Origin: Microaerobacter geothermalis
GTDB lineage: Bacteria > Bacillota > Bacilli > DSM-22679
Assembly: GCF_021608135.1 (NCBI RefSeq)
Contig: NZ_JAKIHL010000031.1
Location: 1 to 44,633 of the forward strand
DNA length: 44,633 nucleotides
Direction of reading: 5' to 3'
Below, piece after piece: positions 7,248 to 17,237 of the stretch. A program made the translations under genes and the position numbers. The notes beneath the pieces were generated by a model that saw only the letters and a program-made list of their open reading frames with translations, had not been told where the DNA came from and did no database searches. Within the stretch, counting starts at the first letter, position 1. The number at the start of each line of letters is the position of its first letter.

Positions 7248-8744
7248 ATGACATTTAGAGGAAGAACAGTTGCATTATTGATTGGAATAGCCATCATTGC
7301 GAGCAGCTTGCTAACCCTTGCATGGCTTAATATCAGCGGTTCTGACTATACCATGCAAAAATGGGTTGACAGTGAGCCATTGGCAAAGGAAGGCCAGGGG
7401 GGCTCGAAAGGTGACAAGTCCAAGGAGGATATTCCTGAAGATTTAAAAAAAGTTTTTGAAACATACAGAGCCATTAAAGAAAATTATTTTACAAAAGTGG
7501 AGGATGAAGAACTGATCAACGGGGCCATCGAAGGGATGGTTAATTCCCTGAAAGATCCCTATTCCACATATATGGATCAAAAGGCATCCAAGCATTTTAG
7601 CGAATCGTTGGAATCCACGTTTCAGGGAATTGGTGCCGAGGTTACGATAAAGGATGGGAAAGTGACGATAGTTGCACCATTTAAGGATTCCCCTGCTGAT
7701 AAAGCTGGACTGAAGGCAAATGATCAAATTCTTTCCGTTAACGGGGAAAGTATCGAGGGCTTAAGCTTGTATGAAGCGGTGTTAAAAATTAGAGGACCAA
7801 AGGGCTCCGTCGCCAATCTTCTCATTAAGAGATCAGGAAGTGCCGAACCGATTGAAGTGAAGGTGGTGCGAGACGAGATTCCCATAGAAACGGTATTCTC
7901 TTCAACTGTTGAGAGAAATGGAAAAATTTTTGGGAAAATTGAGATTTCCCAGTTTGCCTTTGAAACGGATCAACACTTTATTGAAAAATTAAAATCCTTA
8001 GAGGAGAAGGGAATTGATGGTCTGATTATTGATGTGAGAGGAAATCCTGGGGGGCTTCTAAATACGGTTCTTACCATTTCTGAAGAGTTGGTACCCAATA
8101 AAGGTGTGATTCTCCATGTGACAGATCGAAACGGGGAGAAGAAGACATTTAATTCAAAGTTGGATGGGAAAAAACCATATCCTATTGTTGTGTTGGTTAA
8201 TGAAGAAAGCGCAAGTGCATCAGAAATCCTGGCGAGCGCATTGAAGGAGAGCGGTGATTACCCAATTATTGGACAAAAGACCTTTGGGAAGGGGACCGTT
8301 CAAAGCACTGTGGAAATGAGTGACAAAAGTAGCCTTAAGCTAACCATTGCCAAATGGTTAACCCCAAAGGGGAATTGGATCCATGAAAAAGGGGTGGAAC
8401 CCACCTATGAAGTTTCTCAGCCTCCCTATTTTAGCGCGCTGCAACTACCAAAAGACAAGGTGCTGAAAAGGGATATGAATGGACCGGAAATTTCCAATCT
8501 CCAAATCATCCTCCAGGGCCTTGGATTTAACGTCAATAGAAGTGATGGATATTTTGATGAAAATACGGAAAAAGCCATGAGAGATTTTCAACTTAATAAC
8601 AATCTTCCTCCAACAGGATTGCTGGATAAGGATACCGCTGATCTTTTGGAAGAGAAATTGAGGATAAAATTAAGTGATCCCAAGAACGATAATCAGCTTC
8701 AAAAAGCTATCGAGGTTCTTGTGAATCTGACGGAAAAGAAATAG
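7248..8744 (+). CDS. ctpB: Carboxy-terminal processing protease, S41 family (CtpB-like)
   Basis: A 498-residue protein. It has an N-terminal membrane anchor (about residues 8-26), a PDZ domain (about 95-190), the S41 protease core with a nucleophile Ser in NEESASASEIL and a general-base Lys in GQKTFGKGTVQ, and a C-terminal peptidoglycan-binding domain (about 415-480). CtpB in Bacillus cuts SpoIVFA to help activate pro-sigma-K during sporulation. Similar CtpA proteins tune wall hydrolases. The ATG at 7248 follows AAAGGTGG. The earlier in-frame start at 7191 lacks a site and would put extra residues before the anchor. The gene follows the hydrolase closely, probably in the same operon. Confidence 0.9.
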   Translation: MTFRGRTVALLIGIAIIASSLLTLAWLNISGSDYTMQKWVDSEPLAKEGQGGSKGDKSKEDIPEDLKKVFETYRAIKENYFTKVEDEELINGAIEGMVNSLKDPYSTYMDQKASKHFSESLESTFQGIGAEVTIKDGKVTIVAPFKDSPADKAGLKANDQILSVNGESIEGLSLYEAVLKIRGPKGSVANLLIKRSGSAEPIEVKVVRDEIPIETVFSSTVERNGKIFGKIEISQFAFETDQHFIEKLKSLEEKGIDGLIIDVRGNPGGLLNTVLTISEELVPNKGVILHVTDRNGEKKTFNSKLDGKKPYPIVVLVNEESASASEILASALKESGDYPIIGQKTFGKGTVQSTVEMSDKSSLKLTIAKWLTPKGNWIHEKGVEPTYEVSQPPYFSALQLPKDKVLKRDMNGPEISNLQIILQGLGFNVNRSDGYFDENTEKAMRDFQLNNNLPPTGLLDKDTADLLEEKLRIKLSDPKNDNQLQKAIEVLVNLTEKK

Positions 8745-8771
8745 AGGATTTCATCAGAAAGTGTCGAATAC

Positions 8772-8802
8772 AAGACCACAGGATCTGTGGTCTTCATTTT
8801 TA
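8772..8802 (+). terminator. Rho-independent terminator after ctpB
   Basis: AAGACCACAG/CTGTGGTCTT, a perfect 10-bp stem with a 3-nt loop, followed by CATTTTTAT. It ends the ftsE-ctpB unit before minJ. Confidence 0.85.
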
Positions 8803-8859
8803 TCTGAAGATGTATACAGGTTGCTAGCTTTTGGCTTCTGATCATGGAGGGTCTCGTAT

Positions 8860-10089
8860 ATGAGTATCAGCTATTATGTTCTGGTGTTCCTGATCGTTCT
8901 TATCGGATTAATTTCCGTATATTGGAATTATGTAAAATTGATGCATTTAGAAAGGCAACTGTTTGGCCACCGTATTCGTTCCCATTGGAAAAAGATCGGA
9001 TTATCCTTAGCCTTTAGCATCGTTTCTGGTTTGACCATTTCTGGCGTTTTATATGGTCTGGGAAGCATGATTCCTCCTATCCTTCTATTTCTATGGTGGG
9101 GATTAGCCCTGATCCTTTCATTCTTTCGATTTCGTTTTATGGCCTCGGCAGTCATTGGAGGCCTGATTGTGGCCGTCAGGATCCTGATGGAATACTTTCC
9201 GCCCGGAAGTGTGATTGGTTCTTTACTAGACGAATTTTGGGCGTTTTTAGGAACGATTGATGTGGTATCCCTGTTGATACTTACGACTATGCTCTTTTTA
9301 GCCGATTTCCTTTTTCTTTATTTTTTTGGAGAAAAGGCGGCCACGCCTTATATAGAGAGAAGTAAGAGGGGAAGACTATTTGGAGGTTATCTGTTTCAAA
9401 GCCTTTTTCTTTATCCGATCGTGTTAGTTGTGCCAGGCTCCATTGGGATTCCCATTACTGCAGATGTATCGCTGATTCCCTTTCCGGTTCTTTCAGGGTA
9501 TCAATACCAGATGACCCGGACCTACCCGTGGATAGGGAAAAATATGATTGCAAGGGGCTCCCTGCTAATTTTATTCCTTTTGGCTGTAATAATAGGGATA
9601 AGTTATTACTGGCCTCCTGCTATATGGGGTTCATTCCTTCTCCTGTTTGCCCCGGAGGTACTTCATCAGTTGAACAAACGGAAAGAAAAAAACGGGCAGC
9701 CGGTGTTTGTAAATGATGAAAGAGGCTGTAGGATATTAGCCCTCATTGATCCTTCACCGGCAATGAAAACGGGAATAAGACCGGGGGAAATCATACAAAA
9801 AATCAACGGGGTGCCCATAAGAACGAAAAAAGATATCTATTATTCGCTTCAGAAAAAGCCTGCATACAGTAAAATGGAAATTTTAGACCATGACGGAGAA
9901 GTTCGGTTTGTTCAGAGGTCGTTATACCATGGGGAACACCATGAACTGGGAATGGTCACTTCTCCTGAAAAGAATGAACCGTCTATATTGGGGGGTTATC
10001 CGAAGGGGATTATTCATTCTTTAAATCCAAAGGTCAGCTCTGATCATCCAGGGATTGAGCTGACCGCCTCTCATACTCCCGCTCCTTAA
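8860..10089 (+). CDS. minJ: MinJ-like cell-division membrane protein with C-terminal PDZ domain
   Basis: A 409-residue protein with about seven or eight hydrophobic segments across residues 1-275, then a cytosolic PDZ-like domain (about 290-375: VNDERGCRILALIDPSP, then GIRPGEIIQKINGVPI). Size, topology and position next to ctpB-ftsX-ftsE match B. subtilis MinJ. MinJ bridges DivIVA to MinD and helps disassemble the division machinery. The ATG at 8860 follows GGAGGG. No DivIVA-binding residue can be confirmed by eye, so the name rests on architecture and gene neighbourhood. Confidence 0.75.
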   Translation: MSISYYVLVFLIVLIGLISVYWNYVKLMHLERQLFGHRIRSHWKKIGLSLAFSIVSGLTISGVLYGLGSMIPPILLFLWWGLALILSFFRFRFMASAVIGGLIVAVRILMEYFPPGSVIGSLLDEFWAFLGTIDVVSLLILTTMLFLADFLFLYFFGEKAATPYIERSKRGRLFGGYLFQSLFLYPIVLVVPGSIGIPITADVSLIPFPVLSGYQYQMTRTYPWIGKNMIARGSLLILFLLAVIIGISYYWPPAIWGSFLLLFAPEVLHQLNKRKEKNGQPVFVNDERGCRILALIDPSPAMKTGIRPGEIIQKINGVPIRTKKDIYYSLQKKPAYSKMEILDHDGEVRFVQRSLYHGEHHELGMVTSPEKNEPSILGGYPKGIIHSLNPKVSSDHPGIELTASHTPAP

Positions 10090-10125
10090 GGAATAGATAA
10101 GCGGGTAGACTTTCTTTATACAGAC

Positions 10126-10325
10126 GGAACGAAAGAATTCACTAAGGACAGCCTTCGAGTTCGTACTTAAGCGTTGAGGCTAAAGAATGGGAATTAGCGA
10201 TCAAACTGACTCCACCCTTGAAATACCCAGATTTTTTGAGGGCTCCGTTCTTTAGCCTCGATGCGGACATTAATCACATCTGGGCCGAACTCGACTAGCG
10301 GACGTGTGAATCTTTAGTTCCACAT
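10126..10325 (+). repeat. Dispersed hairpin repeat, copy 2
   Basis: About 200 bp, from GGAACGAAAGAATTCAC to GTGTGAATCTTTAGTTCC. It has the clearest internal stem: GAGGCTAAAGAAnGG pairs with CCGTTCTTTAGCCTC, and CGAGTTCG pairs with CGAACTCG. Its flanks (TATACAGAC / TCAATAGAT) match at only 5 of 9 positions. It fills the minJ-csbA gap. Confidence 0.85.
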
Positions 10326-10347
10326 CAATAGATAGGGGAGAGAATGT

Positions 10348-10584
10348 ATGTCTTTTTTATTTAAACTGTTGATTGCATTGATTGTACCAGGGGCGATAAC
10401 CGTTGCTGTGGGCCGGGTGGTTATGAATGTTTGGCTTGGGATCATCGTTGCCGTTGGCGTAATGATGGCGGTTTTTGAAGGATATAAGCAGGGACCTGTT
10501 TTGATGACACTAGGACTGATCTCGATGATTATTGCATTTTTTATCACAAAGAAGCTCCTTGGCGGGAAGACCTGGGATAAATAG
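10348..10584 (+). CDS. csbA: CsbA-family small membrane protein (DUF2198)
   Basis: A 78-residue protein with three predicted membrane helices and a short basic tail (KKLLGGKTWDK). Size, the VxxGRVxxNxWLGI pattern and position just before uvrB fit CsbA, a sigma-B-controlled membrane protein of unknown function in B. subtilis. The ATG follows AGGGGAGAG. Its 3' end overlaps the convergent deacetylase gene by 41 bp. Confidence 0.75.
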   Translation: MSFLFKLLIALIVPGAITVAVGRVVMNVWLGIIVAVGVMMAVFEGYKQGPVLMTLGLISMIIAFFITKKLLGGKTWDK

Positions 10585-11263
10585 GCGGCAGCACAAACTG
10601 AACATCCTTATCCAAAAGTCCTTCGATTAATTCTGGAAGGGCTTTTGTTGTTTGCTGAAGCTCATGACATAACAGGATGCTTCCGTCTTCACTATAACGG
10701 ATTCCATTTTCAGAAATTTTTTTTGGATGATGTCGATTCAGCCAATCATGGGTGGAAACGTGCCATAACATGGGGATCATATTTAATGTTTCAACTGCCA
10801 ATAATGTATCGGTGTTATAACGGCCAAAGGGAGGGCGAAAATAGGTAATAGGTACGCCCGTAATTTCTTCGACTTTATCTTTGGATAACTGAAGGTCAGC
10901 CAATTGTTCTTGATAGGACAATTTGGTCAGATCCCGATGCTTCCATGAGTGGGACCCGATGAGATGACCTTCATCCAATACTCTTTTCCATGGCCTTTGG
11001 GGATGAATATATTTGCCAAGCCAGAAAAAAAGGGCGGGAACATTATAATGGGCCAAAATATCTAAAATTTGATACAAACAACGGCTGGGCCCGTCATCAA
11101 AAGTAAGAACCACATACTTCTTTCGAGGTTTATTCGATCCATAAGCATCGCTTTTATTTTCCTGCGCATCTAAACCAATCGAAAATTTTTTAAATATGTC
11201 CTGTAAACGGATAACAACCCGGTTATCCTCATGGGGGTATATCACCTCATCATGGCAAACCAC
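10544..11263 (-). CDS. Polysaccharide deacetylase (CE4/NodB fold); 5' end doubtful
   Basis: The 239 residues contain the main CE4 motifs: TFDDGP (catalytic base Asp and metal Asp), HSWKHRDL (two metal His), RPPFGRYN, and a late LLCHEL in place of the usual LHD-type motif. The family removes acetyl groups from peptidoglycan or other amino-sugar polymers. No signal peptide is visible. The GTG at 11263 has no ribosome binding site. A strong one (AAGGGAGGAGAAGG) instead precedes ATGATG at 11285-11290, which is in frame but separated from this ORF by a single TGA (11264-11266). Either the gene carries a nonsense mutation in codon 9, or translation restarts at the GTG right after the stop. The substrate is unknown. 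Confidence 0.75.
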   Translation of the reverse strand: MVCHDEVIYPHEDNRVVIRLQDIFKKFSIGLDAQENKSDAYGSNKPRKKYVVLTFDDGPSRCLYQILDILAHYNVPALFFWLGKYIHPQRPWKRVLDEGHLIGSHSWKHRDLTKLSYQEQLADLQLSKDKVEEITGVPITYFRPPFGRYNTDTLLAVETLNMIPMLWHVSTHDWLNRHHPKKISENGIRYSEDGSILLCHELQQTTKALPELIEGLLDKDVQFVLPPIYPRSSRQGASL

Positions 11264-11375
11264 TCATGGACTTTGATAAATGGTCATCATCCTTCTCCTC
11301 CCTTCCTATTTATCATACAATAATCATCCACAAAATGCATGCAACAGATCACTCTACCACCAATCTGAAATTTTC

Positions 11376-11389
11376 AGAACAAACGTTCC
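11376..11389. promoter_or_regulatory. LexA (DinR) SOS box upstream of uvrB
   Basis: AGAACAAACGTTCC contains the exact Gram-positive LexA core GAAC-N4-GTTC. It lies about 30 bp upstream of the uvrB -10. In B. subtilis uvrB-uvrA is a known LexA target. Confidence 0.85.
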
Positions 11390-11417
11390 AAAAATGTTAT
11401 GGATGGAGCCAATCTTA

Positions 11418-11426
11418 TGATATAAT
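11418..11426 (+). promoter_or_regulatory. uvrB promoter, extended -10
   Basis: TGATATAAT is a perfect TGn extended -10 element about 60 bp before uvrB and downstream of the LexA box. The -35 is poor. Confidence 0.6.
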
Positions 11427-11486
11427 AGCTCTTAATAAATTCTTTGTTCCACCATATCATTTCAAAATAAAGAAAGGATGAGAGCT

Positions 11487-13466
11487 GTGAACCAAACGTT
11501 TCAGCTCGTTTCAGAATATGAACCCCGGGGGGATCAACCGAAGGCCATTCAGCAGTTGGTTTCAGGGGTAAAAAATGGGAAAAAGCACCAAACCTTATTA
11601 GGGGCAACCGGTACGGGAAAAACATTTACCATTGCTCAGGTGATTCAGCAGGTACAGAAGCCTACACTGGTGATTGCCCATAACAAGACGTTGGCTGCCC
11701 AATTATGCAGTGAATTTAAAGAGTTTTTTCCCAATAATGCCGTTGAATACTTTGTCAGTTACTATGATTATTACCAGCCTGAAGCCTATATTCCACAAAC
11801 GGATACCTACATTGAGAAGGATGCCAGTATCAATGATGAAATCGATAAGCTTCGCCACTCGGCTACCAGTGCCCTTTTTGAAAGAAGGGATGTCATTATT
11901 GTGGCCAGTGTATCCTGTATCTATGGTTTGGGAGATCCGCGGGAGTACCGGGATTTGGTTTTGTCCCTGCGGGTGGGAATGGAAAGGAACCGGGATGATG
12001 TCCTGCGAAAACTGGTATCTATCCAATATGAGAGAAATGACATCAACTTCGTCCGAGGAACATTTAGGGTAAGGGGAGATGTGCTGGAGATATTTCCGGC
12101 TTCCCGCGGTGAGCAGGCGGTTCGGGTTGAGTTTTTTGGAGATGAAATAGAACGGATTTCAGAGATTGATGTGTTGACAGGGGAAATCATTGCGGAGAGG
12201 GATCATATTGCCATTTTTCCTGCTTCTCACTTCGTAACCAGGGAAGAGGTCATGAGGGAAGCCATCCAGAGAATTGAAGCAGAACTAGAGGACCGTTTAA
12301 AGGTCCTTCGGGAGAACGGGAAGCTGCTGGAGGCACAAAGGCTGGAGCAGAGAACCAGATATGATATTGAAATGATGCAGGAGATGGGGTATTGTTCCGG
12401 GATTGAAAACTACTCCCTTCACTTAACGGGAAGACCCCCTGGCTCTACTCCCTATACCTTGTTAGATTATTTTCCTGATGATTTTTTGATCGTGATCGAT
12501 GAGTCCCATGTGACCCTTCCCCAAATCAGAGGAATGTATAACGGGGACCGGGCGAGAAAGCTGACCCTCATTGACCATGGATTTCGCCTGCCCTCAGCCG
12601 CCGATAACCGACCCTTGAAATTTGAGGAATTTGAAAAGCATATCCGCCAGATTATATATGTTTCTGCCACACCGGGACCCTATGAATTGGAACATACCCC
12701 CGATATGGTGGAGCAAATAATTCGTCCTACAGGACTGGTAGATCCCAGCATCTCGGTTCGTCCGATTAAGGGACAAATCGATGATTTAATTGGGGAAATC
12801 CATGAGCGGGTAAAGCGTAATGAAAGGGTTTTAGTCACTACCCTGACCAAAAAAATGGCTGAGGATTTGACCGATTATTTAAAGGAAGTTGGCATCAAAG
12901 TGAAGTACCTTCATTCGGATATTAAGACCATTGAGCGAATGCAAATCATCCGAGGTCTTCGATTGGGAGAATTTGATGTGTTGGTGGGAATTAACCTTCT
13001 GAGGGAAGGTCTGGACTTGCCTGAAGTTTCCCTGGTAGCCATTCTTGATGCGGATAAGGAGGGCTTTTTGCGGGCGGAGCGCTCTCTGATTCAGACCATT
13101 GGAAGGGCTGCCCGCAATGCCAATGGTCAGGTCATTATGTATGCAGACCAGATTACCCATTCCATGAGGGTAGCCATTGATGAAACCAACCGCCGCCGGG
13201 CGATCCAGATGGAGTACAATAAAAGGCATGGAATTACCCCGCAGACGATAAAGAAGGCCATTCGAGATGTCATAGAAGCGACAAGGGCGGCGGAGGAGAA
13301 GGGGGATTATTTCATTGATCTTCCTGAGCAAAAAATGTCCAAGAAGGACAAGCAAGCTTTCATTGACCGCTTGGAAAAAGAAATGAAAGAAGCAGCCAGA
13401 CAGCTACAGTTTGAACGAGCAGCTCAATTGCGTGATATGATTTTGGAACTAAAAGCGGAAGGATGA
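11487..13466 (+). CDS. uvrB: Excinuclease ABC subunit UvrB
   Basis: A 659-residue helicase-like damage-verification subunit of nucleotide excision repair. It has Walker A ([10 protein letters not shown]), the beta-hairpin [12 protein letters not shown] that threads between strands, VIDESH (motif II), QTIGRAARN (motif VI), and a C-terminal UVR coiled-coil domain that contacts UvrC (about 620-659). The start chosen is GTG 11487, whose spacing to GAAAGG is good and whose product aligns with known UvrB N-termini. The ATG at 11478 is only one base from the ribosome binding site. It is SOS-controlled through the upstream LexA box. Confidence 0.96.
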   Translation: MNQTFQLVSEYEPRGDQPKAIQQLVSGVKNGKKHQTLLGATGTGKTFTIAQVIQQVQKPTLVIAHNKTLAAQLCSEFKEFFPNNAVEYFVSYYDYYQPEAYIPQTDTYIEKDASINDEIDKLRHSATSALFERRDVIIVASVSCIYGLGDPREYRDLVLSLRVGMERNRDDVLRKLVSIQYERNDINFVRGTFRVRGDVLEIFPASRGEQAVRVEFFGDEIERISEIDVLTGEIIAERDHIAIFPASHFVTREEVMREAIQRIEAELEDRLKVLRENGKLLEAQRLEQRTRYDIEMMQEMGYCSGIENYSLHLTGRPPGSTPYTLLDYFPDDFLIVIDESHVTLPQIRGMYNGDRARKLTLIDHGFRLPSAADNRPLKFEEFEKHIRQIIYVSATPGPYELEHTPDMVEQIIRPTGLVDPSISVRPIKGQIDDLIGEIHERVKRNERVLVTTLTKKMAEDLTDYLKEVGIKVKYLHSDIKTIERMQIIRGLRLGEFDVLVGINLLREGLDLPEVSLVAILDADKEGFLRAERSLIQTIGRAARNANGQVIMYADQITHSMRVAIDETNRRRAIQMEYNKRHGITPQTIKKAIRDVIEATRAAEEKGDYFIDLPEQKMSKKDKQAFIDRLEKEMKEAARQLQFERAAQLRDMILELKAEG

Positions 13467-13469
13467 GTT

Positions 13470-16349
13470 ATGTTGTCTCAGCATCATATTGTGATCAAAG
13501 GGGCAAGAGCCCACAATTTAAAAAATATTGATGTCACCATTCCAAGGGATAAGTTTGTGGTTCTTACCGGCTTATCCGGATCGGGCAAATCCTCTCTGGC
13601 CTTTGATACCATCTATGCAGAAGGGCAGCGAAGATATGTGGAATCCCTCTCTGCCTATGCCAGACAGTTTTTGGGCCAGATGGAAAAGCCCGATGTAGAT
13701 TCCATTGAGGGCTTGTCCCCAGCCATCTCCATTGATCAAAAAACGACGAGTCGAAACCCCCGGTCTACCGTTGGAACCGTAACGGAGATCTATGATTATC
13801 TTCGCCTGTTGTTTGCAAGAATTGGGCGGCCCCATTGTCCTACCCATGGGACAGAAATCAGCTCTCAGACCATTGAACAGATGGTAGACCGCATCATGGA
13901 ATATCCTGAGCGTACTAGAATTCAGATTCTTGCTCCAATGGTTCGGGGGAGAAAGGGGGAGCACGTCAAGCTGTTTGAAGAGATTCGCAAGCAGGGATAT
14001 GTTAGGGTGCGGGTAGATGGGGAGATTAAAGACGTCAATGAGGAGATTATCCTTGAAAAAAACAAAAAGCATACGATTGAAGTGGTAGTTGATCGGATTG
14101 TGGTCAAAGAGGGAATTCATTCCAGGTTGGCTGACTCCCTTGAAACGGCATTAAAACTGGGTGAGGGAACTGTGGTTGTGGATATTATGGACAAGGAGGA
14201 ACTTTTATTCAGCCAAAATCTCGCTTGTCCGGAATGCGGATTTAGCATCGAGGAACTGTCCCCCAGAATGTTTTCCTTTAATAGTCCCTATGGAGCTTGT
14301 CCTGCCTGCGACGGGTTAGGGAGCAAGATGGAGGTGGACCCCGATCTTGTGATCCCTGATGATGAAAAGACCATAGAAGAGGGAGCCATCATCTCTTGGG
14401 CTGGGATTTCATCTACCTATTATCCGCAGTTGTTAAAGTCGGTTTGTGAACATTTTGGAATTCCTGTCGATGTTCCAGTAAAAGAGTTGAGCAAAGAACA
14501 TAAGAAAGTGATTCTTTATGGAAGCAATGGCGAGAAAATAAAGTTCCGCTATGAAAATGATTTCGGACAGGTAAAGGAAGCCCTTGTTTCTTTTGAAGGA
14601 GTCATCCCTAATTTATCTAGAAGATATTTGGAAACCAGTTCTGATTATATCCGTGAAATGGTGGAAGGGTTTATGACCCAAAAACCCTGTCCTGCCTGTC
14701 ATGGGGATAGGCTTCGTCCTGAATCGTTGGCGGTCCGAATTCATGGAAAAAATATTGCCTATGTTACCCGTCTTTCCGTTGGAGCCGCTTTGGATTATTT
14801 TGAATCCCTTCAGTTAACGGATAAAGAGATGACCATTGCCAGACTGATCCTAAAAGAAATTAGATCCAGATTAGGATTTCTAGTTAATGTAGGGTTGGAT
14901 TATCTTACTTTAAGCCGAAATGCTGGGACCTTATCCGGGGGAGAAGCCCAGCGGATTCGATTGGCCACCCAAATCGGCTCCAGTCTCACGGGTGTTTTGT
15001 ATATCTTGGATGAGCCCAGTATTGGACTTCATCAGCGTGATAATGCCCGATTAATTCAGACCCTTGAAAAAATGAGGGACTTGGGGAATACCCTGATCGT
15101 GGTGGAGCATGATGAAGATACGATGCTGGCAGCCGATTATATCATTGATATAGGTCCTGGTGCAGGTATTCATGGAGGAGAAGTGGTTGCCCAGGGTACG
15201 CCCCAAGAGGTGATGAACCATTCGCAGTCCCTTACCGGTCAATACCTAAGCGGCCAAAAATTTATTCCTATCCCTGTCGAGAGAAGACGGCCAAATGGGA
15301 AATGGATTGAAATTATTGGGGCAAAGGAGAATAATTTAAAGAAAATCGATGCCAAAATTCCCCTTGGCGTTTTCACTTGTGTTACCGGGGTATCCGGTTC
15401 CGGAAAGAGCAGTTTAGTCAATGAGATTTTATATAAAACCTTGGCAAGGGAACTGGGCAGGGCTAAGGTTAAACCGGGACTCCATGAGCGGATCAAGGGA
15501 ATGGAGCATTTGGATAAGGTGATCGATATTGATCAATCTCCCATTGGACGGACGCCCCGTTCCAATCCGGCCACCTATACGGGGGTTTTTGATGATATTC
15601 GGGATGTTTTTGCCCAAACCAATGAAGCTAAAATAAGAGGGTACAAGAAAGGGAGATTTAGCTTTAATGTCAAAGGGGGACGATGTGAAGCCTGCCGTGG
15701 GGACGGAATTATTAAAATAGAAATGCATTTTCTTCCGGATGTATACGTTCCCTGTGAGGTGTGCAAAGGAAAAAGATATAATCGGGAAACGTTGGAAGTT
15801 AAATATAAAGGGAAAACCATTGCTGATGTACTGGATATGACCATTGAGGATGCCCTTGAATTTTTCAAAAATATTCCTCGCATTCAGCGAAAAATTCAAA
15901 CCTTATTTGACGTAGGGCTGGGATATATGAAATTGGGACAACCAGCTACCACGTTGTCGGGAGGAGAAGCCCAACGGGTAAAGCTGGCCTCTGAATTGTA
16001 CCGGCGGAGCAATGGCAAAACCTTGTATATATTGGATGAACCGACAACGGGGCTTCATATAGATGATATTCACCGGCTGTTGATTGTTTTACAGCGATTG
16101 GTAGAAAGTGGAGATTCGGTCCTGGTGATTGAGCATAATCTGGATGTGATCAAGACGGCAGATTATATTATAGACTTAGGTCCTGAAGGAGGGGACCGGG
16201 GGGGGAAGATCATAGCCACCGGTACTCCGGAAGAAGTGGCAAAGGTAAAGGGTTCCTACACTGGTCAGTTTCTATCCCCAATTCTTGAACGGGATACACG
16301 AAGAACCCGTGAGAAAATTAAAAATTTGGAGAAGATAGGTGTGAGATGA
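13470..16349 (+). CDS. uvrA: Excinuclease ABC subunit UvrA
   Basis: A 959-residue double ABC ATPase that scans DNA for lesions and loads UvrB. It has an N-terminal Walker A ([14 protein letters not shown]) and the signature [12 protein letters not shown]. It has paired-Cys zinc modules (CPEC..CPAC at about 250-280 and CEAC..CEVC at about 735-765), a second Walker A ([10 protein letters not shown]) and two LSGGEAQR signatures. It starts 3 bp after uvrB's stop, so the two form an operon. Confidence 0.97.
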   Translation: MLSQHHIVIKGARAHNLKNIDVTIPRDKFVVLTGLSGSGKSSLAFDTIYAEGQRRYVESLSAYARQFLGQMEKPDVDSIEGLSPAISIDQKTTSRNPRSTVGTVTEIYDYLRLLFARIGRPHCPTHGTEISSQTIEQMVDRIMEYPERTRIQILAPMVRGRKGEHVKLFEEIRKQGYVRVRVDGEIKDVNEEIILEKNKKHTIEVVVDRIVVKEGIHSRLADSLETALKLGEGTVVVDIMDKEELLFSQNLACPECGFSIEELSPRMFSFNSPYGACPACDGLGSKMEVDPDLVIPDDEKTIEEGAIISWAGISSTYYPQLLKSVCEHFGIPVDVPVKELSKEHKKVILYGSNGEKIKFRYENDFGQVKEALVSFEGVIPNLSRRYLETSSDYIREMVEGFMTQKPCPACHGDRLRPESLAVRIHGKNIAYVTRLSVGAALDYFESLQLTDKEMTIARLILKEIRSRLGFLVNVGLDYLTLSRNAGTLSGGEAQRIRLATQIGSSLTGVLYILDEPSIGLHQRDNARLIQTLEKMRDLGNTLIVVEHDEDTMLAADYIIDIGPGAGIHGGEVVAQGTPQEVMNHSQSLTGQYLSGQKFIPIPVERRRPNGKWIEIIGAKENNLKKIDAKIPLGVFTCVTGVSGSGKSSLVNEILYKTLARELGRAKVKPGLHERIKGMEHLDKVIDIDQSPIGRTPRSNPATYTGVFDDIRDVFAQTNEAKIRGYKKGRFSFNVKGGRCEACRGDGIIKIEMHFLPDVYVPCEVCKGKRYNRETLEVKYKGKTIADVLDMTIEDALEFFKNIPRIQRKIQTLFDVGLGYMKLGQPATTLSGGEAQRVKLASELYRRSNGKTLYILDEPTTGLHIDDIHRLLIVLQRLVESGDSVLVIEHNLDVIKTADYIIDLGPEGGDRGGKIIATGTPEEVAKVKGSYTGQFLSPILERDTRRTREKIKNLEKIGVR

Positions 16350-16413
16350 ATCCTTTGGATATGGTTTTCGTATGATGAGTTAACCAACCAAAGCGGTAAA
16401 GGAGGAAGTGCCC

Positions 16414-16605
16414 ATGGGAAAAAAGCTGAGGAGGTCTTCTACCAACCGGATGATTGCAGGAGTTTGCGGAGGAATTGGCGAATACTTTGATATAGACCCA
16501 ACTATTATCCGACTTTTATATGTGTTGATCTCTATTTTTTCCGCCGTCTTTCCTGGTCTTTTAATCTATATTATTGCGATGTTTATCATGCCGCGGGAAC
16601 ATTAG
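16414..16605 (+). CDS. PspC-domain small membrane protein
   Basis: The 63 residues are nearly all one PspC domain: KLRRSSTNRMIAGVCGGI, EYFDIDPTIIRLLYV, one or two hydrophobic helices and the typical C-terminal IMPRE. These proteins sit in the membrane and are linked to envelope-stress responses. The exact role here is unknown. The ATG at 16414 follows AAAGGAGG. The in-frame GTG six bases earlier falls inside the spacing. Confidence 0.88.
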   Translation: MGKKLRRSSTNRMIAGVCGGIGEYFDIDPTIIRLLYVLISIFSAVFPGLLIYIIAMFIMPREH

Positions 16606-16613
16606 GCTCTACT

Positions 16614-16834
16614 TCAATAAGATGTAACTAAAAAATTTACTAAGGACTGCCTTCGAGTTCGAGCTTAAGCGTTGAGGCTCAAGAACGGGAATTACCCCTC
16701 ATATTGTCTCCATCAACGAAATGACCAGATGTTTTTGAGGGGTCCGTTCTTTAGCCCCGAAGCGGACTTTAATGACTTCTTTACTGGAACTCGACTAGCG
16801 GACGTGTAAATTTTTTAGTTCCACCTCAATAAGA
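16614..16834 (+). repeat. Dispersed hairpin repeat, copy 3, with 9-bp direct repeats
   Basis: The element (16623-16825, 203 bp) runs from TGTAACTAAAAAATTTAC to GTAAATTTTTTAGTTCCACC. It is bracketed by TCAATAAGA at 16614-16622 and 16826-16834. It keeps the core CAGATGTTTTTGAGG and the CGAGTTCG/GGAACTCG pairing. It sits between the PspC gene and the 53-residue minus-strand gene. Confidence 0.85.
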
Positions 16835-16882
16835 AGTATCCTAAAAGAAGTATCCTAAAGTACATCGAAGAGAAACTCTTTG

Positions 16883-16915
16883 AAGAAAAAAGGGGACGAC
16901 CTTTTTAGTCGTCCC
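16883..16915 (-). terminator. Rho-independent terminator of the 53-residue gene
   Basis: On the minus strand GGGACGAC-N7-GTCGTCCC is followed by CTTTTTT, just after the small gene's stop. This supports that gene being transcribed. Confidence 0.85.
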
Positions 16916-16928
16916 TTGCTTTACATTC

Positions 16929-17090
16929 TTACATTCCCAGCTGCTTAATGGCTGAATGGTAGTTGACGATTTTCCATTGGCTTTGTCCCTTATTATCAAC
17001 AAGCCAGATATGGAAATCACCGTTTTGATACTTTACATACTCAGCGTTATACACTTTTTCTAATTCTTCGATAATGTGATTTACTAACAT
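16929..17090 (-). CDS. Hypothetical 53-residue protein
   Basis: A short but convincing gene. The ATG at 17090 follows AAGGAGTG with correct spacing, the frame is open for 53 codons to a TAA, and a terminator follows directly. The product starts MLVNHIIEELEKVYNAEY and contains FHIWLVDNKGQSQWKIVNY, suggesting a helix and then short strands. It has no membrane segment and no Cys. I do not recognise the family. It is divergent from hprK, and an AT-rich palindrome covers its probable -10. Confidence 0.75.
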   Translation of the reverse strand: MLVNHIIEELEKVYNAEYVKYQNGDFHIWLVDNKGQSQWKIVNYHSAIKQLGM

Positions 17091-17141
17091 TTTTATTCAC
17101 TCCTTATGAGATTAACGTATTCGAATATTCTGTCTTTGTTT

Positions 17142-17163
17142 ATTTTCATTATACAATGAAAAT
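17142..17163 (-). promoter_or_regulatory. Palindrome over the -10 of the 53-residue gene
   Basis: ATTTTCATT-N4-AATGAAAAT is a perfect 9-bp inverted repeat. Read on the minus strand, its centre contains TATAAT about 60 bp upstream of the start codon, so it could be an operator. The AT-rich composition lowers certainty. Confidence 0.45.
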
Positions 17164-17183
17164 GTTGAGGATTGATTAAGAGT

Positions 17184-17213
17184 TTGTGACTAAGTTGTGA
17201 ATTTTGTTACAAT
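17184..17213 (+). promoter_or_regulatory. Putative hprK promoter
   Basis: TTGTGA (17184-17189) and TACAAT (17208-17213) with an 18-bp spacer, 24 bp before the hprK start. Confidence 0.45.
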
Positions 17214-17237
17214 CCCGTGAAAAAGGAGGGCCTTCCA

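Noticed and set aside
10110-10140. Target duplication around repeat copy 2
   Set aside because: Flanking 9-mers match at only 5 of 9 positions, so no duplication is claimed for this copy.
11264-11266. TGA as a selenocysteine codon in the deacetylase
   Set aside because: No SECIS-like hairpin is evident after it, and the position lies outside any catalytic motif.
12879-13355. 158-codon minus-strand frame inside uvrB
   Set aside because: Shadow of the uvrB helicase region with biased composition and no start signal.
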